A stretch of 64,000 nt of DNA from Candidatus Paraburkholderia kirkii (GTDB lineage Bacteria; Pseudomonadota; Gammaproteobacteria; Burkholderiales; Burkholderiaceae). The stretch covers positions 1 through 64,000 of the forward strand of contig LFKV01000023.1 of assembly GCA_001189345.1 (NCBI GenBank). Reading direction: 5' to 3'. The notes below the pieces were generated by a model. The model was given only the letters and a program-made list of their open reading frames with translations. It was not told where the DNA came from and ran no database searches. Made by a program: the position numbers and the translations under genes. Shown piece after piece: positions 1 to 9,955 of this stretch. The stretch's first letter is position 1; every line of letters starts with the position of its first letter.

Positions 1-86
1 CCCACGCCTTCACGGTGAGCGACGACTTCGACACCACGAAGATCGATGCGGAACCATCGCCGAACGGCGTGCTCGAGCTTACCATT
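1..86 (+). pseudogene. Small heat-shock protein (Hsp20) 3' fragment
   Basis: From base 3 the frame reads the end of an alpha-crystallin domain (SDDFDTTKIDA, then NGVLELTI), the late beta strands of Hsp20/IbpA holdase chaperones, which bind unfolded proteins without ATP. The frame runs into the cut end of the IS2-like element and stops a few codons later in IS sequence, so the normal C-terminal tail is lost. The upstream part lies outside the window. The family assignment rests on about 27 residues. Confidence 0.6.
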
Positions 87-1006
87 CGGCCTTCAACGCG
101 CCGGTGAAGCGGTTCTCGACGGCTTGAAGCATGACGTCACGCACCATATCGCCAGTGTAACCGCCTGTGCTCGCGGCCCAACTCATGGCTTCGCGGTCGC
201 AACAGTCGAGTGCGAAGACGACACGCAATGGGACACCGGCATCGCAGCGGAATTCGAAGCCATCCGAGCACCAGCGCATGTTGCTGCTATCCACCGCGAC
301 CTTGCCGTCATGCCGACGCGTAGACGAGGCGTGCCGAGGGCGATGTTCAAGCAGCAGGCCGTGGCGACGCATCACGCGATACACGCGCTTTGCATTTACT
401 CGCGGTTGAGCCAGCATGTCCCGGCTTCGCCTCAGCAACGCCCAAGCACCTCGGTATCCATACGTCGGCGCGTCGCCTAACAACTCATGAAGTTCGGCGA
501 CAAGCGCCGTGTCGTCGAGCACGGGCATCTTGCGCCGGTCGACCCAGTCAGCCGGCCGCTTCGACTTGACTGCGAGATTCGAGCGCGACACCCCCAGGAC
601 TTCACAGACCGTCTTCAACGGTCGTCCCCCGGCAGCAATGGTGAGCGCAGTCAATTTTTTTGTTCGACCATACTCCACTGCTTCACGGAGGATTTCTACC
701 TCCATTGTCTTCTTTCCTAGCAATCGCTGCAGCTCGCGAATCTGCTTCATTGCTTCGGCTAGGTCAGATGCCGGCACCACGTGCTCGCCGGCAGACCACC
801 GATAGGCTCTCGTCCTGATAGAGCTTGCGCCAGCCGAAGACTTGGTTGGCATTCACTTGATGTCGGCGAGCGACGCCAGAGACCGTTGCACCGGGCTCGA
901 AAGTCTCGCGAACTATCGCTAGTTTTTCTTCAACCGAACGCCGGCGGCGCTGCTCCGGCTGGGTCAGAACTTCTAGAGGTTCCACGTTGTGACTAGGCTT
1001 AAACAT
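79..1006 (-). pseudogene. IS2-like transposase OrfA-OrfB, truncated and frameshifted
   Basis: The OrfA part begins at 1006 and shows the IS2 OrfA helix-turn-helix pattern ([20 protein letters not shown], then [11 protein letters not shown]). Near 790-800 the frame shifts by one base before [11 protein letters not shown] and the leucine-zipper-like segment ([15 protein letters not shown]). The run of seven A residues near 655 on the coding strand corresponds to the usual IS2 frameshift site. OrfB has the HTH_21 region ([14 protein letters not shown]), the first catalytic Asp (RWCSDGFEF) and the second block ([12 protein letters not shown]). It stops at 79-81, just before the WLSDNGS-type block, so the rest of the DDE core, with its Glu, is missing. 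The gene is dead. Confidence 0.85.
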
Positions 1007-1070
1007 AGGCAGAAGACTACCTCAAAATTTAAGCGTCACCGCATGTCCGGCTTTTGCGGGGGCAAGTCCA
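82..1070 (-). mobile_element. Truncated IS2-like element (IS3 family)
   Basis: The outer terminus is seen on the minus strand starting at 1070 (TGGACTTGCCCC), closely resembling the IS2 inverted repeat. The transposase genes run leftwards from 1006. The other end is missing: the element stops at about 82, inside the catalytic domain, where Hsp20 sequence begins. It therefore lacks one inverted repeat and the last third of the transposase, and cannot move by itself. Whether the cut came from insertion into the Hsp20 gene followed by deletion, or from a deletion spanning both, cannot be told. Confidence 0.85.
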
Positions 1071-1157
1071 TACGTTACCTGCCTCCGTGAAAGGCGGCAC
1101 GGAAAAGTTCACATCGATTTTCGATTTTTCGCCATCCGGGACGTGGCGCGACAGCCG

Positions 1158-2085
1158 TCATCCCGTGCCGCTTCGATTCGTGGTGAACGGTTGCGGCGGC
1201 GCATCGCCGTCGATGCCGAAGCGCTCGAACTCGGAGATGACCTGCGCGCCGAAGAGCAGCAGGGTCGCGAGCGCTTCGAGGCTGAACAGCACGACGATCG
1301 AGGTCGTCAGCGAGCCGTAGACCACGCTGACTTGCGAGAGCGTCGCGAAGTACCACACGAGCAGATGGCGCGTGATTTCCCACAGCACGGCGGCGGTCAC
1401 GGTGCCGAGGAGCGCGAGCCGCACGGATGGCCGTCCGACGGGCATCACGAGATAGATCGACATTGAGCACAAAGATCTCGCCCGCGACGCCGAGCAGATA
1501 GAGCAGGAGTCGCGACACGCCCTTCAGCGACACTTCGACGCCGAGCAGATCGACGCTGTTGCTGCCCATTGCCTGCAGCCTGTTCGATACGAACGTGACG
1601 ATCAGCATGCCGACGCCGAGAAACAGGATGTAGCAGTAAGGCAGCAGCGCGGGGAGCAGAAAGTGCCGGCGGCGGATCGCGACGCGATGCACGAAGATCA
1701 CCGACATCGCGTTTTCGAGCACGGTGAAGGCGAGCGAGCTGAAGAAGATCATCGTGACGAGCAGCAGCCAGCCCAGCACCGCGCGATGCGCGAGAAAGTT
1801 CGCGAGCTCGCGCACGACCGCGCGCGCCTGACCCGGCACGAGCCATTCGAGCAGATGCGCGAGCGTGTCGAGCAATTCCTGCTGCCCGACGAACTTCGAC
1901 AGCACGATCACGATCAGGATCAGCAGCGGCACGATCGACAGAAGCGCGTAGTACGCCACCGCGCCCGCCAGCAGCATGCCCTGGTTCGCGCGAAAGGCCT
2001 TCAGCGTGCGCCGCGCGAAGCCGAGCGGGTGGCGCGCGACGCTGCGCACTTGCGGACCCAGCACGGGACCGAGAATCTTGGACAT
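1158..2085 (-). pseudogene. YihY/BrkB family inner-membrane protein, frameshifted
   Basis: This gene encodes an integral membrane protein of the YihY/UPF0761 family, once linked to the BrkB serum-resistance factor; its biochemical role is not established. The N-terminal part (GAVAYYALLSIVPLLILIV, then the TVLENAMSVIF helix) and the C-terminal part (YGSLTTSIVVLFSLEALATL) together give about six hydrophobic helices and about 309 codons, close to family length. They lie in different frames. The switch is near 1465-1475, after GEIFVLNVD. The start at 2085 is the first ATG and gives the family N-terminus (FARRTLKAFRANQG). One indel explains the break, so a sequencing error is possible here. Confidence 0.85.
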
Positions 2086-2160
2086 GGGACCTCTGCGGCG
2101 CGAACGCCGCCCATCTTCTTTGGGACAGCAAGTTCCGCACCCGTGTCCGCGAGCGGCGCG

Positions 2161-2361
2161 TCAGCCCGGGCGGCGGGCCTCGCTGCGCTCGGCGGCTAGC
2201 CGCGCGGCTTCCTCGAACGCGAGATCGAGGAGGGTATCGACCTCCTGCGCGGGCAGGTCCGCCGCATCGATGCCGCGCAGGCGGCAGAAGAGCGCCAGCG
2301 CCTCCGCCGCGGCGGCGAAGGCGTTGTTCATGTCGCGGGTGTTCAGGCGTTTTTTTCTCAT
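2161..2361 (-). CDS. Small hypothetical protein, 66 aa
   Basis: A short alanine- and leucine-rich, mostly helical protein that I do not recognise (MRKKRLNTRDMNNAFAAAAE, then ALALFCRLRGIDAADLPAQE). The chosen start has a GGGAG just upstream, though very close; an internal ATG at 2331 is an alternative. It has no membrane segment and no cysteine motif. It lies between the BrkB-like gene and the divergent permease gene. Codon use is typical of the window, so it is probably a real gene. Confidence 0.55.
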   Translation of the reverse strand: MRKKRLNTRDMNNAFAAAAEALALFCRLRGIDAADLPAQEVDTLLDLAFEEAARLAAERSEARRPG

Positions 2362-2495
2362 GGCTCCCATATCGGCAGCGGCGCGGCCCGACTTTAATGT
2401 GCGGCGCCGCAACGAGCGGCGCCGTTTCACTTTCGGTTTCCGATGGATTACCCTTGGTGCATGACGCGAGCCCCGCTTCGGCCAAGGAGGAAACC

Positions 2496-3984
2496 ATGTC
2501 CACTTCCCACGCCACCTCCGCCGCCGATGCCGCCGCGCTGGGCGCCGACGCCGAGATCGTCGACGCCGACGAGCGTCTCTACAATCACGACCTCGCCCCC
2601 GTGCCGCGCGCGCGGCGCACCTGGACCGGCTACAGCATCTTCGCGATGTGGATGTCGGACGTGCACAGCGTCGGCGGCTACACCTTCGCGGCGAGCCTCT
2701 TTCTGCTCGGCATTTCGGGCTGGCAGGTGCTGCTCGCGCTCACCATCGGCATTCTCGTCGTGTATGTGCTGATGAACTGGGTCGGCAAGCCAAGTCTCGT
2801 GCACGGCATTCCGTTTCCCGTCATGGCGCGCGTCTCGATGGGCGTGATGGGCGCGAATCTCGCGGCGCTCATTCGCGGCGTGGTCGGCATCGTGTGGTAC
2901 GGCGTGCAGACGTATTTTGCGTCGAAGGCGATCGCCACGCTCCTGCTTCTGTTCGTGCCGTCCGTCATCACATGGCGCGATTCCAGCTTCCTCCGGCTCG
3001 ACATGCTCGGCTGGGTGAGCTTTCTTTTTATGTGGCTCCTGCAGCTCGTCATCTTTCAGCGCAGCATAGAGATCATCCGCAAGTTCATCGATTTCTGCGG
3101 ACCGGCCGTGTACGTCGTGATGTTCTTCCTGATGGGCTGGATCCTGTATCGCGCGGGGCTCTCGAGCCTCAATCTCACGCTATCGGGCAAGGTGCTGTCC
3201 GGCGACGAGCAACTGCACGCGATGATCAACGCGACCCTGCTCGTCGTGAGTTACTTCGCCGCGCTGCTGCTCAATTTCGGCGACTTCTCGCGCTTTGCGA
3301 AGAGCGAGCGGCAGATGAAGATCGGCAATTTTCTCGGGCTGCCGCTCAACTTCGTCGCGTTTGCGATCATCACCGTGATCGTCACGGCGGGCAGCGAGAA
3401 GGTGTTCGGCACGATGATCATGGATCCGGTCGAGATCGTCTCGCGCATCGAGAACAAGTTCGCGGTGGCGATCGGCAGCATCACGTTCATCGTCGCGACG
3501 ATGGGCATCAACATCGTCGCGAACTTCGTGTCGCCGGCCTACGACATCGCCAATCTCTTTCCGAAGCACGTCGACTTCAAGAAGGGCGGAAGGGCGGACT
3601 GATCGCCTCGATCCTCGTGGTGATCGTCTGTCCGTGGATCTTCGTCGACAGCCCGAAGGCGATCACCATCTTCGTGTCCGTGTTCGGCGCCGTGCTCGCG
3701 CCGATGTACGGCGTGATGATGTCCGCTACTACCTCGTCAAGCGCCAGCAGGTGAAGACCGCCGAGCTCTACACGATGCAGCCCGGCGGGCGCTTCTATTA
3801 CGACGGCGGCTGGAACAAGGTCGGGCTCGCGGCGCTTATCGTGTCGGGGATCATCTCGGTCGGCTGGGAGCTCTCGACGCAGATGCTCAAGCGCCTGTCG
3901 CCCAACAACCTCGGCTGGCTGATCGGCGCGGCGGCCGGCGCGCTGCTCTACGTGGTGTTCATGCGCCTGGCAAATCGCAAATGA
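2496..3984 (+). pseudogene. NCS1-family nucleobase/allantoin-type permease, two frameshifts
   Basis: The product belongs to the nucleobase:cation symporter-1 family, inner-membrane importers of cytosine, hydantoins or allantoin. The start has a strong ribosome site (AAGGAGG at 2484-2490). The motif YNHDLAPVPRARRTW followed by MWMSDVHSVGGYTFAASLF is the NCS1 signature closest to the PucI/YbbW branch. About ten hydrophobic helices are visible. The frame breaks near 3590-3600 (after FKKGG) and again near 3722 (before YYLVKRQQVKTAELYT). With both repaired, the protein is about 496 residues, the usual family length. The substrate cannot be assigned from sequence. Both breaks lie in the last third. 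Confidence 0.85.
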
Positions 3985-3991
3985 AAGCCGC

Positions 3992-4306
3992 TCATTTCAG
4001 CCACCGGCGCACGTCCCGCTCCCATTCGGGCTGTCCGCAGTCCGGCGGATTCTCCGGGCCGAGCACGGTGATGTAGCCCTTGTCCTTCATGCACGCCTCG
4101 TATGCGCGCACCTGCGTGCAGCGGTCCGCGCCGGCTTTCTTCGCGGCGGCCTTGCACGCGGACATGGCGTTGTCCATGCTGCTGAAGTCGGCGTCGCCGT
4201 CGTTGAAGGCGGGCGGGTTCGCGCTCGCCGAAAATTCGACCGGCGTGGAGCAGGCGGCGAGGTCGAGCGCGGCGGGAAGCAGGCACGAGCGGAAGAGTCG
4301 GTTCAT
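3992..4306 (-). CDS. Small putative lipoprotein, 104 aa
   Basis: The start at 4306 has GGAG about nine bases upstream. The N-terminus (MNRLFRSCLLPAALDLAAC) is a lipoprotein signal peptide with lipobox LAAC, predicting a protein anchored to a membrane by lipid on Cys-19. The mature part carries four further cysteines (SACKAAAKKAGADRC, EACMKDKG, PPDCGQ) that could form disulfides in the periplasm. The family is not recognised. It converges on the broken permease, with a gap of 7 bases. Confidence 0.7.
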   Translation of the reverse strand: MNRLFRSCLLPAALDLAACSTPVEFSASANPPAFNDGDADFSSMDNAMSACKAAAKKAGADRCTQVRAYEACMKDKGYITVLGPENPPDCGQPEWERDVRRWLK

Positions 4307-4464
4307 CGGTTGAGGCTCCTTTTTTTTGACCGCTTGAAGGCGCGTGATCCGCCGCCTATTATTCCTCGCGGTCACGGCGCGTGTCGTGTTCATGCGCGGA
4401 TTCGTCTCGAATGCGCACGCGATCCTGCATGACCCTCTCTCAACCGTTTGCGCCGGAGCATCGG

Positions 4465-5421
4465 ATGAAACCCATGCCGTTCGCACGCATTCTGCCGTCG
4501 TGCCTTGGCCGTCGCCGCGTTGACGACGCTCTCGCCAGCCGCGTTTGCCGAGGACGTCTCCTTCGGTCCGAGTCAGCTCTGCGGATTGCAGACCGCGCGT
4601 CCCGACACGAATCACGCCGTGCAGGTGAGGACCGTGCAGGGCAGAAACGGACCAATCGACTATGCGCGCTTCGGGCACGGCACACCGCTCTTGCTCATTA
4701 CCGGCTATCGCGCGACGCTCGGCGAATGGAATGCCTACTTTCTCGGCGAACTCGTGAAGCACCATGAGGTGATCATCTTCGACAATCGCGGCATTGGACG
4801 CTCCGCCATCGTCGAAGGACGCTACGGTCCGGACTACGGCATGCGCGACATGGCGGCGGACGCGGCCGACGTCATCGCGGGCCTGAAGCTTTCGCGCGTC
4901 GATGTGGTCGACTGGTCGATGGGCGGCATGATCGCACAGCAGCTCGCGCTCGACGCGCGCGCAAGGGTCTCGTCGCTCACGCTGATCGCGACGGCGCCGC
5001 TGTCGCCGCAGGTGCAGGCCGTGTATCGAGTTCCGGCGCGGACGCGTTCGGCAGGATCATGGCCGTGCTGTTTCCCGTCGATGCGCAGGCGGATGCGTCG
5101 AAGTGCTTCGCAGGCGACATGTTCGCGCCGCGCGGCTACAAGGGAGGACCCGTGCCCGACGCGGTCGCCGCGCAGCAGGACCGGGCGATGACGCGCTGGT
5201 TCGCCGATTCTGCCGCCGCCGACGCTTTGCGGCGCTCGCCGGTGCGCGCGCTGATCGTCGTGGGCGCGAACGACGATATCCTCGTCGACGCCAACGCGCG
5301 CCGCCTCGAGCAGATGATTCCGCGCGCCAGGCTCGACGTCGTTGCCGATGCGGGACATGCGCTGATGTTCCAGTATCCGGTCGAGCTGGCGCAGCATGTC
5401 GATGCGTTCGTGTCGCGGTGA
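4465..5421 (+). pseudogene. Exported alpha/beta hydrolase, frameshifted
   Basis: An alpha/beta-hydrolase-fold protein with a signal peptide (MKPMPFARILPS, then ALTTLSPAAFAED after a frameshift near 4500-4510). The oxyanion region (TGYRATLGEWN), strand NRGIGRS and nucleophile elbow DWSMGGM are present. The acid is in VVGANDDILV and the histidine in ADAGHALMF. A second frameshift lies near 5030, before GADAFGRIMAVLFP. The elbow has Asp where GxSxG enzymes carry Gly (GWSMGG is usual), which by itself should impair the nucleophile turn. With repairs the length is about 318 residues. The substrate is unknown. Confidence 0.8.
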
Positions 5422-5459
5422 ATCCGCCGTCGGGCCGGCCGCGCCCGCACCGAAGCCAT

Positions 5460-5903
5460 CTACAGATGCAGGCGCAGCCAATGCCACGCGAGCGGCCCGC
5501 AGATCACGCCCCATGCGATTGCGGCAATGACGAGCGCGACCGCGACCGCCGCGCTGCCGCAATCCTTCGCGCATCCCGAGAATTCGTGATGGTCGAGCGA
5601 GATGCGGTCGACGGTCGCCTCGATGCTCGAATTGACGAGCTCCACGAGCAGAACCAGCAGGACCGAGCCCGCGAGCAGCACGCGTTCGGCGGTGCTTGCT
5701 CGAACGAGCGCGGCGATCGGCAGGAGCACGGCGGCGACGCACACTTCCTGGCGGAACGCGCTTTCCTCGCGCCAGGTCGCGACGATGCCCGCCCATGAAT
5801 GACGCAGCGCGAACACACCGTGCAGGAGATCGTGGTGCTTGCGGTCGGCGGAGCCGGAGGACGCTGACGAAGACCGCGAGGCGGAAGAGGTGGACCGGTT
5901 CAT
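5460..5903 (-). CDS. dgkA: Diacylglycerol kinase (DgkA family)
   Basis: A small integral-membrane kinase that phosphorylates diacylglycerol, recycling it from membrane-derived oligosaccharide or lipid turnover into phosphatidic acid. The family signatures EESAFRQE and VELVNSSIEATVDRIS, then AKDCGSAAV, are all present and in order, with three hydrophobic helices. The 147-residue length is slightly above the E. coli enzyme because of a serine-rich N-terminal extension; ATG at 5912 is an alternative start. The frame is intact. It converges on the broken hydrolase gene. Confidence 0.9.
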   Translation of the reverse strand: MNRSTSSASRSSSASSGSADRKHHDLLHGVFALRHSWAGIVATWREESAFRQEVCVAAVLLPIAALVRASTAERVLLAGSVLLVLLVELVNSSIEATVDRISLDHHEFSGCAKDCGSAAVAVALVIAAIAWGVICGPLAWHWLRLHL

Positions 5904-6083
5904 GAAAGTCATGTTACCGCTTCGGCGGCCGACGACGCGCGGGCAACCGGACGAGACGCTGCGACATTCGCGCAGCGATCCGTTTCCGCCAGCCTTTCTC
6001 CGGCGACGGAACGAAAGCGCGTGTCGCGCTTTGCTCCGTTCGTTCCAGGGATGCGATGAAAGATGCGATGCCTCGTCGAGCGC

Positions 6084-6871
6084 TCAGGCCGGCTCGCTCG
6101 CGAGCGTGCTTTCGACGAACTCCCGCAGGAATACGACCCAGGTCCGGATCTTCGCGTCGAGGTACTGTCGGGATGCGTACATCGCGTAGATCGTCATGGT
6201 CTGGAATTCCCACTCGGGCAAAACGCGCACGAGCGCGCCGCTCTGCAACCATGGCAGCGCCGCGAGCATCGGCAAGGGTGCAATGCCCAGGCCGTTCGCT
6301 AGCGCGACCGCGAGCGCGTCGGCCGAATTCACGCGCAGCCGGCCGGGATCCAGCTATGCGGGCGAGGCGCGCAGCACGCTCGGCATCGAGCAGATCTTCG
6401 TGGAGACGAGCGCCGAGTCGGGCAGGGTGGACGTGGTGACCTGCAGAAAGACGTCGAAGCTTTCGTCGAGCATGTCGGGTACTTGCTGCGAGAGCGTCAG
6501 CTCGACGCGCACCTGCGGATGCTCTTTCAGGTAGCGCGTGAGCGCCGGCACCACATAGTGCTGGCCGAAGGTGATGGGCGCATGCATGCGCAGCCCGCCG
6601 CTCGGGGAGATTTGCGCGTCGCTCGCCTCGGCCTCGGACAGATCGACCAGCTCCAGCACTTCCTTGCAGCGTGAGAGATAGCGGTTGCCGGCGTCGGTGA
6701 GTGCGACGCGGCCGTCGTGCGGTTAAGAAGGCGCGTACGCAGATGCGTCTCGAGCTCGGTCACCGCGCGCGACGCCTGCGCCGTGGTGATGTCCATTTGC
6801 TGCGTCGCGACGGTGAAGCTGGCGGCTTCCGCCACGCGCGCAAAGATCCTCATGCTCCGCAACAGGTCCAT
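6084..6871 (-). pseudogene. LysR-type transcriptional regulator, deleted and frameshifted
   Basis: The N-terminal winged helix-turn-helix is clear (MDLLRSMRIFARVAEAASFT, AQASRAVTELE, LLNRTT). The frame shifts near 6718, before LELVDLSEAEAS. The inducer-binding domain follows (LRMHAPITFGQHYVVPAL). A stop (TAG at 6354-6356) comes right after RASPA; the same frame resumes with PGRLRVNSADALAVALANGLG. About 40-50 residues normally found between these blocks are absent, so the stop sits on an internal deletion. Both a frameshift and a deletion are therefore needed to explain the gene. Target genes are unknown; the divergent neighbour is the PXPV-type exported protein gene. Confidence 0.85.
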
Positions 6872-6988
6872 CGTCCCGCCGTCCGTTTGACAAGCCGGAA
6901 CTATCCCACGGCGGCGCACGGGCGCGCAAGCCGGGCGCAGGGCGCCGGACATGCGCGTTTCCGCACATTCGCTTCAGTATTCACATCT

Positions 6989-7005
6989 GTTACACGGCTT
7001 GTAAC
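6989..7005. promoter_or_regulatory. Inverted repeat, possible operator between divergent genes
   Basis: GTTACA, five bases, TGTAAC: a perfect 6-bp inverted repeat about 85 bases before the start of the exported PXPV-type protein and 118 bases before the LysR start. Position and form suit a regulator binding site, but no factor can be named. Confidence 0.35.
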
Positions 7006-7089
7006 TCACCGCCAAAACAGTACGGTTAACATGAATTCATGGCCGTATTGCGGCCTACCTGCGGCTTCACCAGAACAGAAGAGGAAGAA

Positions 7090-7392
7090 ATGAACGTCAA
7101 GGGCTTGATCGGGATTGGCATGGCGGTGTGCGCTGGACTCGCCTGCGAGGCGGCGATGGCGCGCGTGAGCGTCGGCATCAATCTCGGGGTTCCCGTCTAT
7201 GCCGCGCCGCCGGTTTATGCGGCGCCGGTTTACGTCGCACCGCCGCCGCCTCCGCCGGCGCCCGTCGTCGTCGCGCCGGGGCGCGCCATCGTCGTCGACT
7301 GGCATGGCGACCGCTACTGGGATGGTTATCGTTACTGGGGGCGTCGCGACTGGTATGCACACCACGGTGGCTACGGCTACCGCCACTGGTAG
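7090..7392 (+). CDS. Exported proline/valine-rich (PXPV-type) protein, 100 aa
   Basis: The start is set by GAGGAAGAA directly upstream. The signal peptide ([18 protein letters not shown]) ends at an AMA cleavage site near residue 23. The mature protein begins [11 protein letters not shown] and has short repeats of the [16 protein letters not shown] kind, then a Tyr/Trp/Gly-rich tail ([13 protein letters not shown]). Such small PXPV-repeat secreted proteins are common in Burkholderia and of unknown function; a cell-envelope role is only a guess. The frame is intact. Confidence 0.75.
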   Translation: MNVKGLIGIGMAVCAGLACEAAMARVSVGINLGVPVYAAPPVYAAPVYVAPPPPPPAPVVVAPGRAIVVDWHGDRYWDGYRYWGRRDWYAHHGGYGYRHW

Positions 7393-7462
7393 GAACCGAG
7401 CAAATCGCATCCGGGAATGTACGTTGCTGCGCTTTCTCCTACTCTCCCGGAGAAAGCGCAAG

Positions 7463-7997
7463 ATGGCTGAACACACCGTGAGCCTGCGGGCCCGGAACGC
7501 GCGCTACGAGCATTTCATGCTGCCGCCCAACGGCTGGGTGCCGAACAATTCGCGCCTGCCGGTGCTCGTGTGGCGCGGCGCGATCGATTCCCATGCGCAC
7601 GACGGCGCCGGCCGTTTCGAAGCCCTGTTCGGGCAGAACGGCTGGCCGGCACAATGGCGCGACAGCGTCTTCGACTATCACCACTTCCATTCGACTGCTC
7701 ACGAGGCGCTCGGCATCGCGTCCGGCGAAGCCGAACTGATTCTCGGCGGCCCGCATGGCCGCGTGATCGCCGTCGCCGCGGGCGACGCGCTGGTGCTGCC
7801 CGCCGGAACGGGCCACTGTCTGCTGACGGCCGGACGCCGCTTTCAGGTGGTCGGCGCGTATCCGCCGGGTCCAGCAGTGGGACATCCGCCGCGAAGCCGT
7901 CAGCGAGGCGGAACGCGTCGCGATGGAGGAACTGCCGTTTCCACGCAGCGATCCCGTCGCGGGCGAGGACGGGCCGCTCGTTCGCCACTGGCATTGA
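7463..7997 (+). pseudogene. YjlB-like cupin protein, frameshifted
   Basis: A single-domain cupin resembling Bacillus YjlB. The metal-binding cupin motif 1 region is [20 protein letters not shown], and motif 2 is [15 protein letters not shown]. The frame changes near 7870, after VVGAYPPG. The other frame continues [20 protein letters not shown] and ends LVRHWH, giving about 178 residues, a normal length. A single indel is enough. The enzyme activity of this family is not established. Confidence 0.75.
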
Positions 7998-8012
7998 GCG
8001 GGACAGGCGAGG

Positions 8013-8628
8013 TCACGCCTTGCTTTCCTTGGCGCACTCGCGGCGGCGGGAGCCGTCAGCGGCACGCGCTCGATCGCGCATGCCGCCGCCATGCCCGCCG
8101 AGACACGCTCGGCGAGGAATAGCGCGCCCCGCAGAATGCCGAAGATCGGAATCACGAACGTGACGGTGATCGCGCGCGCGGGCCTGGCCACCGCGATGAG
8201 ATGGAAGAACAGCCTATAGGCGACGCCCGTGCACGCCACGCCGAGCCCGAGGACCGCGCCCCACGCCTGCATCGACACCGCCGCGCCCGGCCACCAGACG
8301 AGCGCGAACGGCGCAAGCACGATGGTCGCCGCGCTCATCGTGCCTGCCGCGACCGTGAGCAAATCGACGCCCATCAGATGCCGCTTCGTATAGCTGGCGG
8401 CGATGCCCGTAGCAGAGCGTCGCGCCGAGCGCCGCGAGCGCGGCCAGGGCCGTCGTCGGCGGCGAGACGGGAGGGAGCGGCCGCGGCGTCGTGCACGAAC
8501 ATCTGATCCCAGACGAGCGCGAGCACGCCCGCGAAACCGATCTCGGTCACCCCGACGCGGATGAAGAGGAAGGAGCCGCCCCACAGCGCGGCGAGCACGA
8601 ACAGTTGAGCGAGATTGGCGGGATTCAT
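8013..8628 (-). pseudogene. EamA/DMT-family transporter, internally deleted
   Basis: The start at 8628 gives the DMT N-terminus (MNPANLAQLFVLAALWGGSF, then LFIRVG). The second EamA half is recognisable ([54 protein letters not shown]). Between them only about 130 bases remain, where roughly 90 codons are expected, and the pieces use different frames (switches near 8400-8520 and after MAAACAI near 8070). The gene has lost several membrane helices and cannot be functional. It is a paralogue of the fragment at 36011-36252. The substrate is unknown. Confidence 0.8.
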
Positions 8629-8961
8629 GGCCGGCTCCGTATCAGGAGTGGATCGCGAAGCCATCGTATCGGCGCGCGACGGTCGACGTTTTCGGCGCGG
8701 CGTGAAACAAAAGATGCGGCGCCGGCTCGCGGCTCGCGGAGCGCCGCTCGTTGCGGAACGCTCGCCCGGCTTCGCTCCATGCCCGTATCGTAAGGTAAGG
8801 CGTGCGCACGCGCCGCGACAAACGAGCAATTCTCACCGTTATGTGAAAAAAATTGCCATATGTCGCCGGGCTATCGGACCGGCGGGCGGACGGGTTGCCG
8901 GCGGGCTGATTCGGTGCGACTCTTGCATCATCGGTTGAAGAAGGGCGCTTTTTGCAGCGCG

Positions 8962-9344
8962 ATGGAAGCGGCGCTCGCGCCGGGCATGGCGCAGGCAAGG
9001 GGGGCGAGCGTGACGCCGCTCGCCCCCGGCGAGGCGCACCGGCCGGTGATGTACGCGCCGTACCACGTGCACGGCAGCGTGCTCGAGGGCGGCGACAGTC
9101 CCACCATGCTCGCGCAGCCTGCCGCCGCGACGGCCGAGCGTCAGGGCAGCCAGTTCCATCCGCCGAGGTCGGCCGCGCGGCGCGCGCGGGACGTGCTCGC
9201 CGACGCGCAGGACGTGCTCGTCGAGCGCTATCGTCACGTGACCGAGGGCGCCGACGACTACGTGACGTGCACGGGAACCCCTGGAAATCGATCGCGCTGG
9301 CGGCGGTCGGGGGCTTGATCGTCGGCATGCTGGCCGCACGCTGA
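8962..9344 (+). pseudogene. ElaB/YqjD (DUF883)-like membrane-anchored protein, frameshifted
   Basis: The C-terminal half matches the ElaB/YqjD pattern: a helix with ARDVLADAQDVLVERYRH, then DDYVHGNPW, then a glycine-rich membrane helix (ALAAVGGLIVGMLAAR). E. coli members sit in the inner membrane and bind ribosomes in stationary phase. The frame shifts by one base near 9265, between DDYV and HGNPW. The N-terminal 60 or so residues do not look family-like and the start is uncertain (ATG 8962 chosen; 9049 possible). Confidence 0.6.
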
Positions 9345-9438
9345 AGGCGGCGCACCGCCGATTCGCGCGACGAAAGCGGGCCTCGTCCTTGCTGGGTGAC
9401 GGTTATTGCCACGGCGCCTGTCGCCGTGCCGGGCCGCC

Positions 9439-9898
9439 ATGGACGAACGATCGTATGACATGCGCACCGAGCGGTGCGAAATCTGGAATTCGCGGACGGC
9501 GGTGCTTGCCGATCCGCGGCGCGTGCTGATCGCACATTCGGAGTCGAACGTCGGAGAACCCTTCGCGCTGCTGCTGGCGATGCGCGGTTTCGAGGCGGTG
9601 CAGATCGGCAATGCTCAGGGCGCCGTGCAACTGGCGGTTCAGTGGCGGCCGCAGGTGGCGTTCGTCGACACGCTCGTCGGCGGCACGCACTCACGATCAC
9701 GCGCTCGCGCGACGCTTGCGCGAGGCTTTGAAGCAGGATGGAAGCGAAGTCGATGCCGCGCTGTTGATCGCACTGGCCGCCGATGCCCAGCGCGACCCTC
9801 GCGACGCCTTGCGCGATGCGGGCTACGACGGTTTTTGCCGCAGGCCGTGCCCCGTCTGGTGGATATACGACGTGCTGAAGTGCTTCTATACTCCTTGA
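9439..9898 (+). pseudogene. Response-regulator receiver-like protein, frameshifted
   Basis: A CheY-like fold is suggested by RRVLIAHSESNVGEPFALLL (beta-1/alpha-1), GFEAVQIGNAQGAVQLA, and PQVAFVDTLVGG, whose Asp stands at the phosphorylation position. After a frameshift near 9690 the second half follows (LARRLREALKQDG, VDAALLIALAADAQ, LRDAGYDGFCRRP). The conserved acidic pair near the N-terminus of active receivers is replaced by HSE, so it may always have been an atypical receiver. There is no output domain. The length is about 153 residues. Confidence 0.55.
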
Positions 9899-9955
9899 AG
9901 CGGGCGGCACGGCGCATCAGGAAGCGGCGCCGTGCGACGCCGCCCGCTCGAAGCG

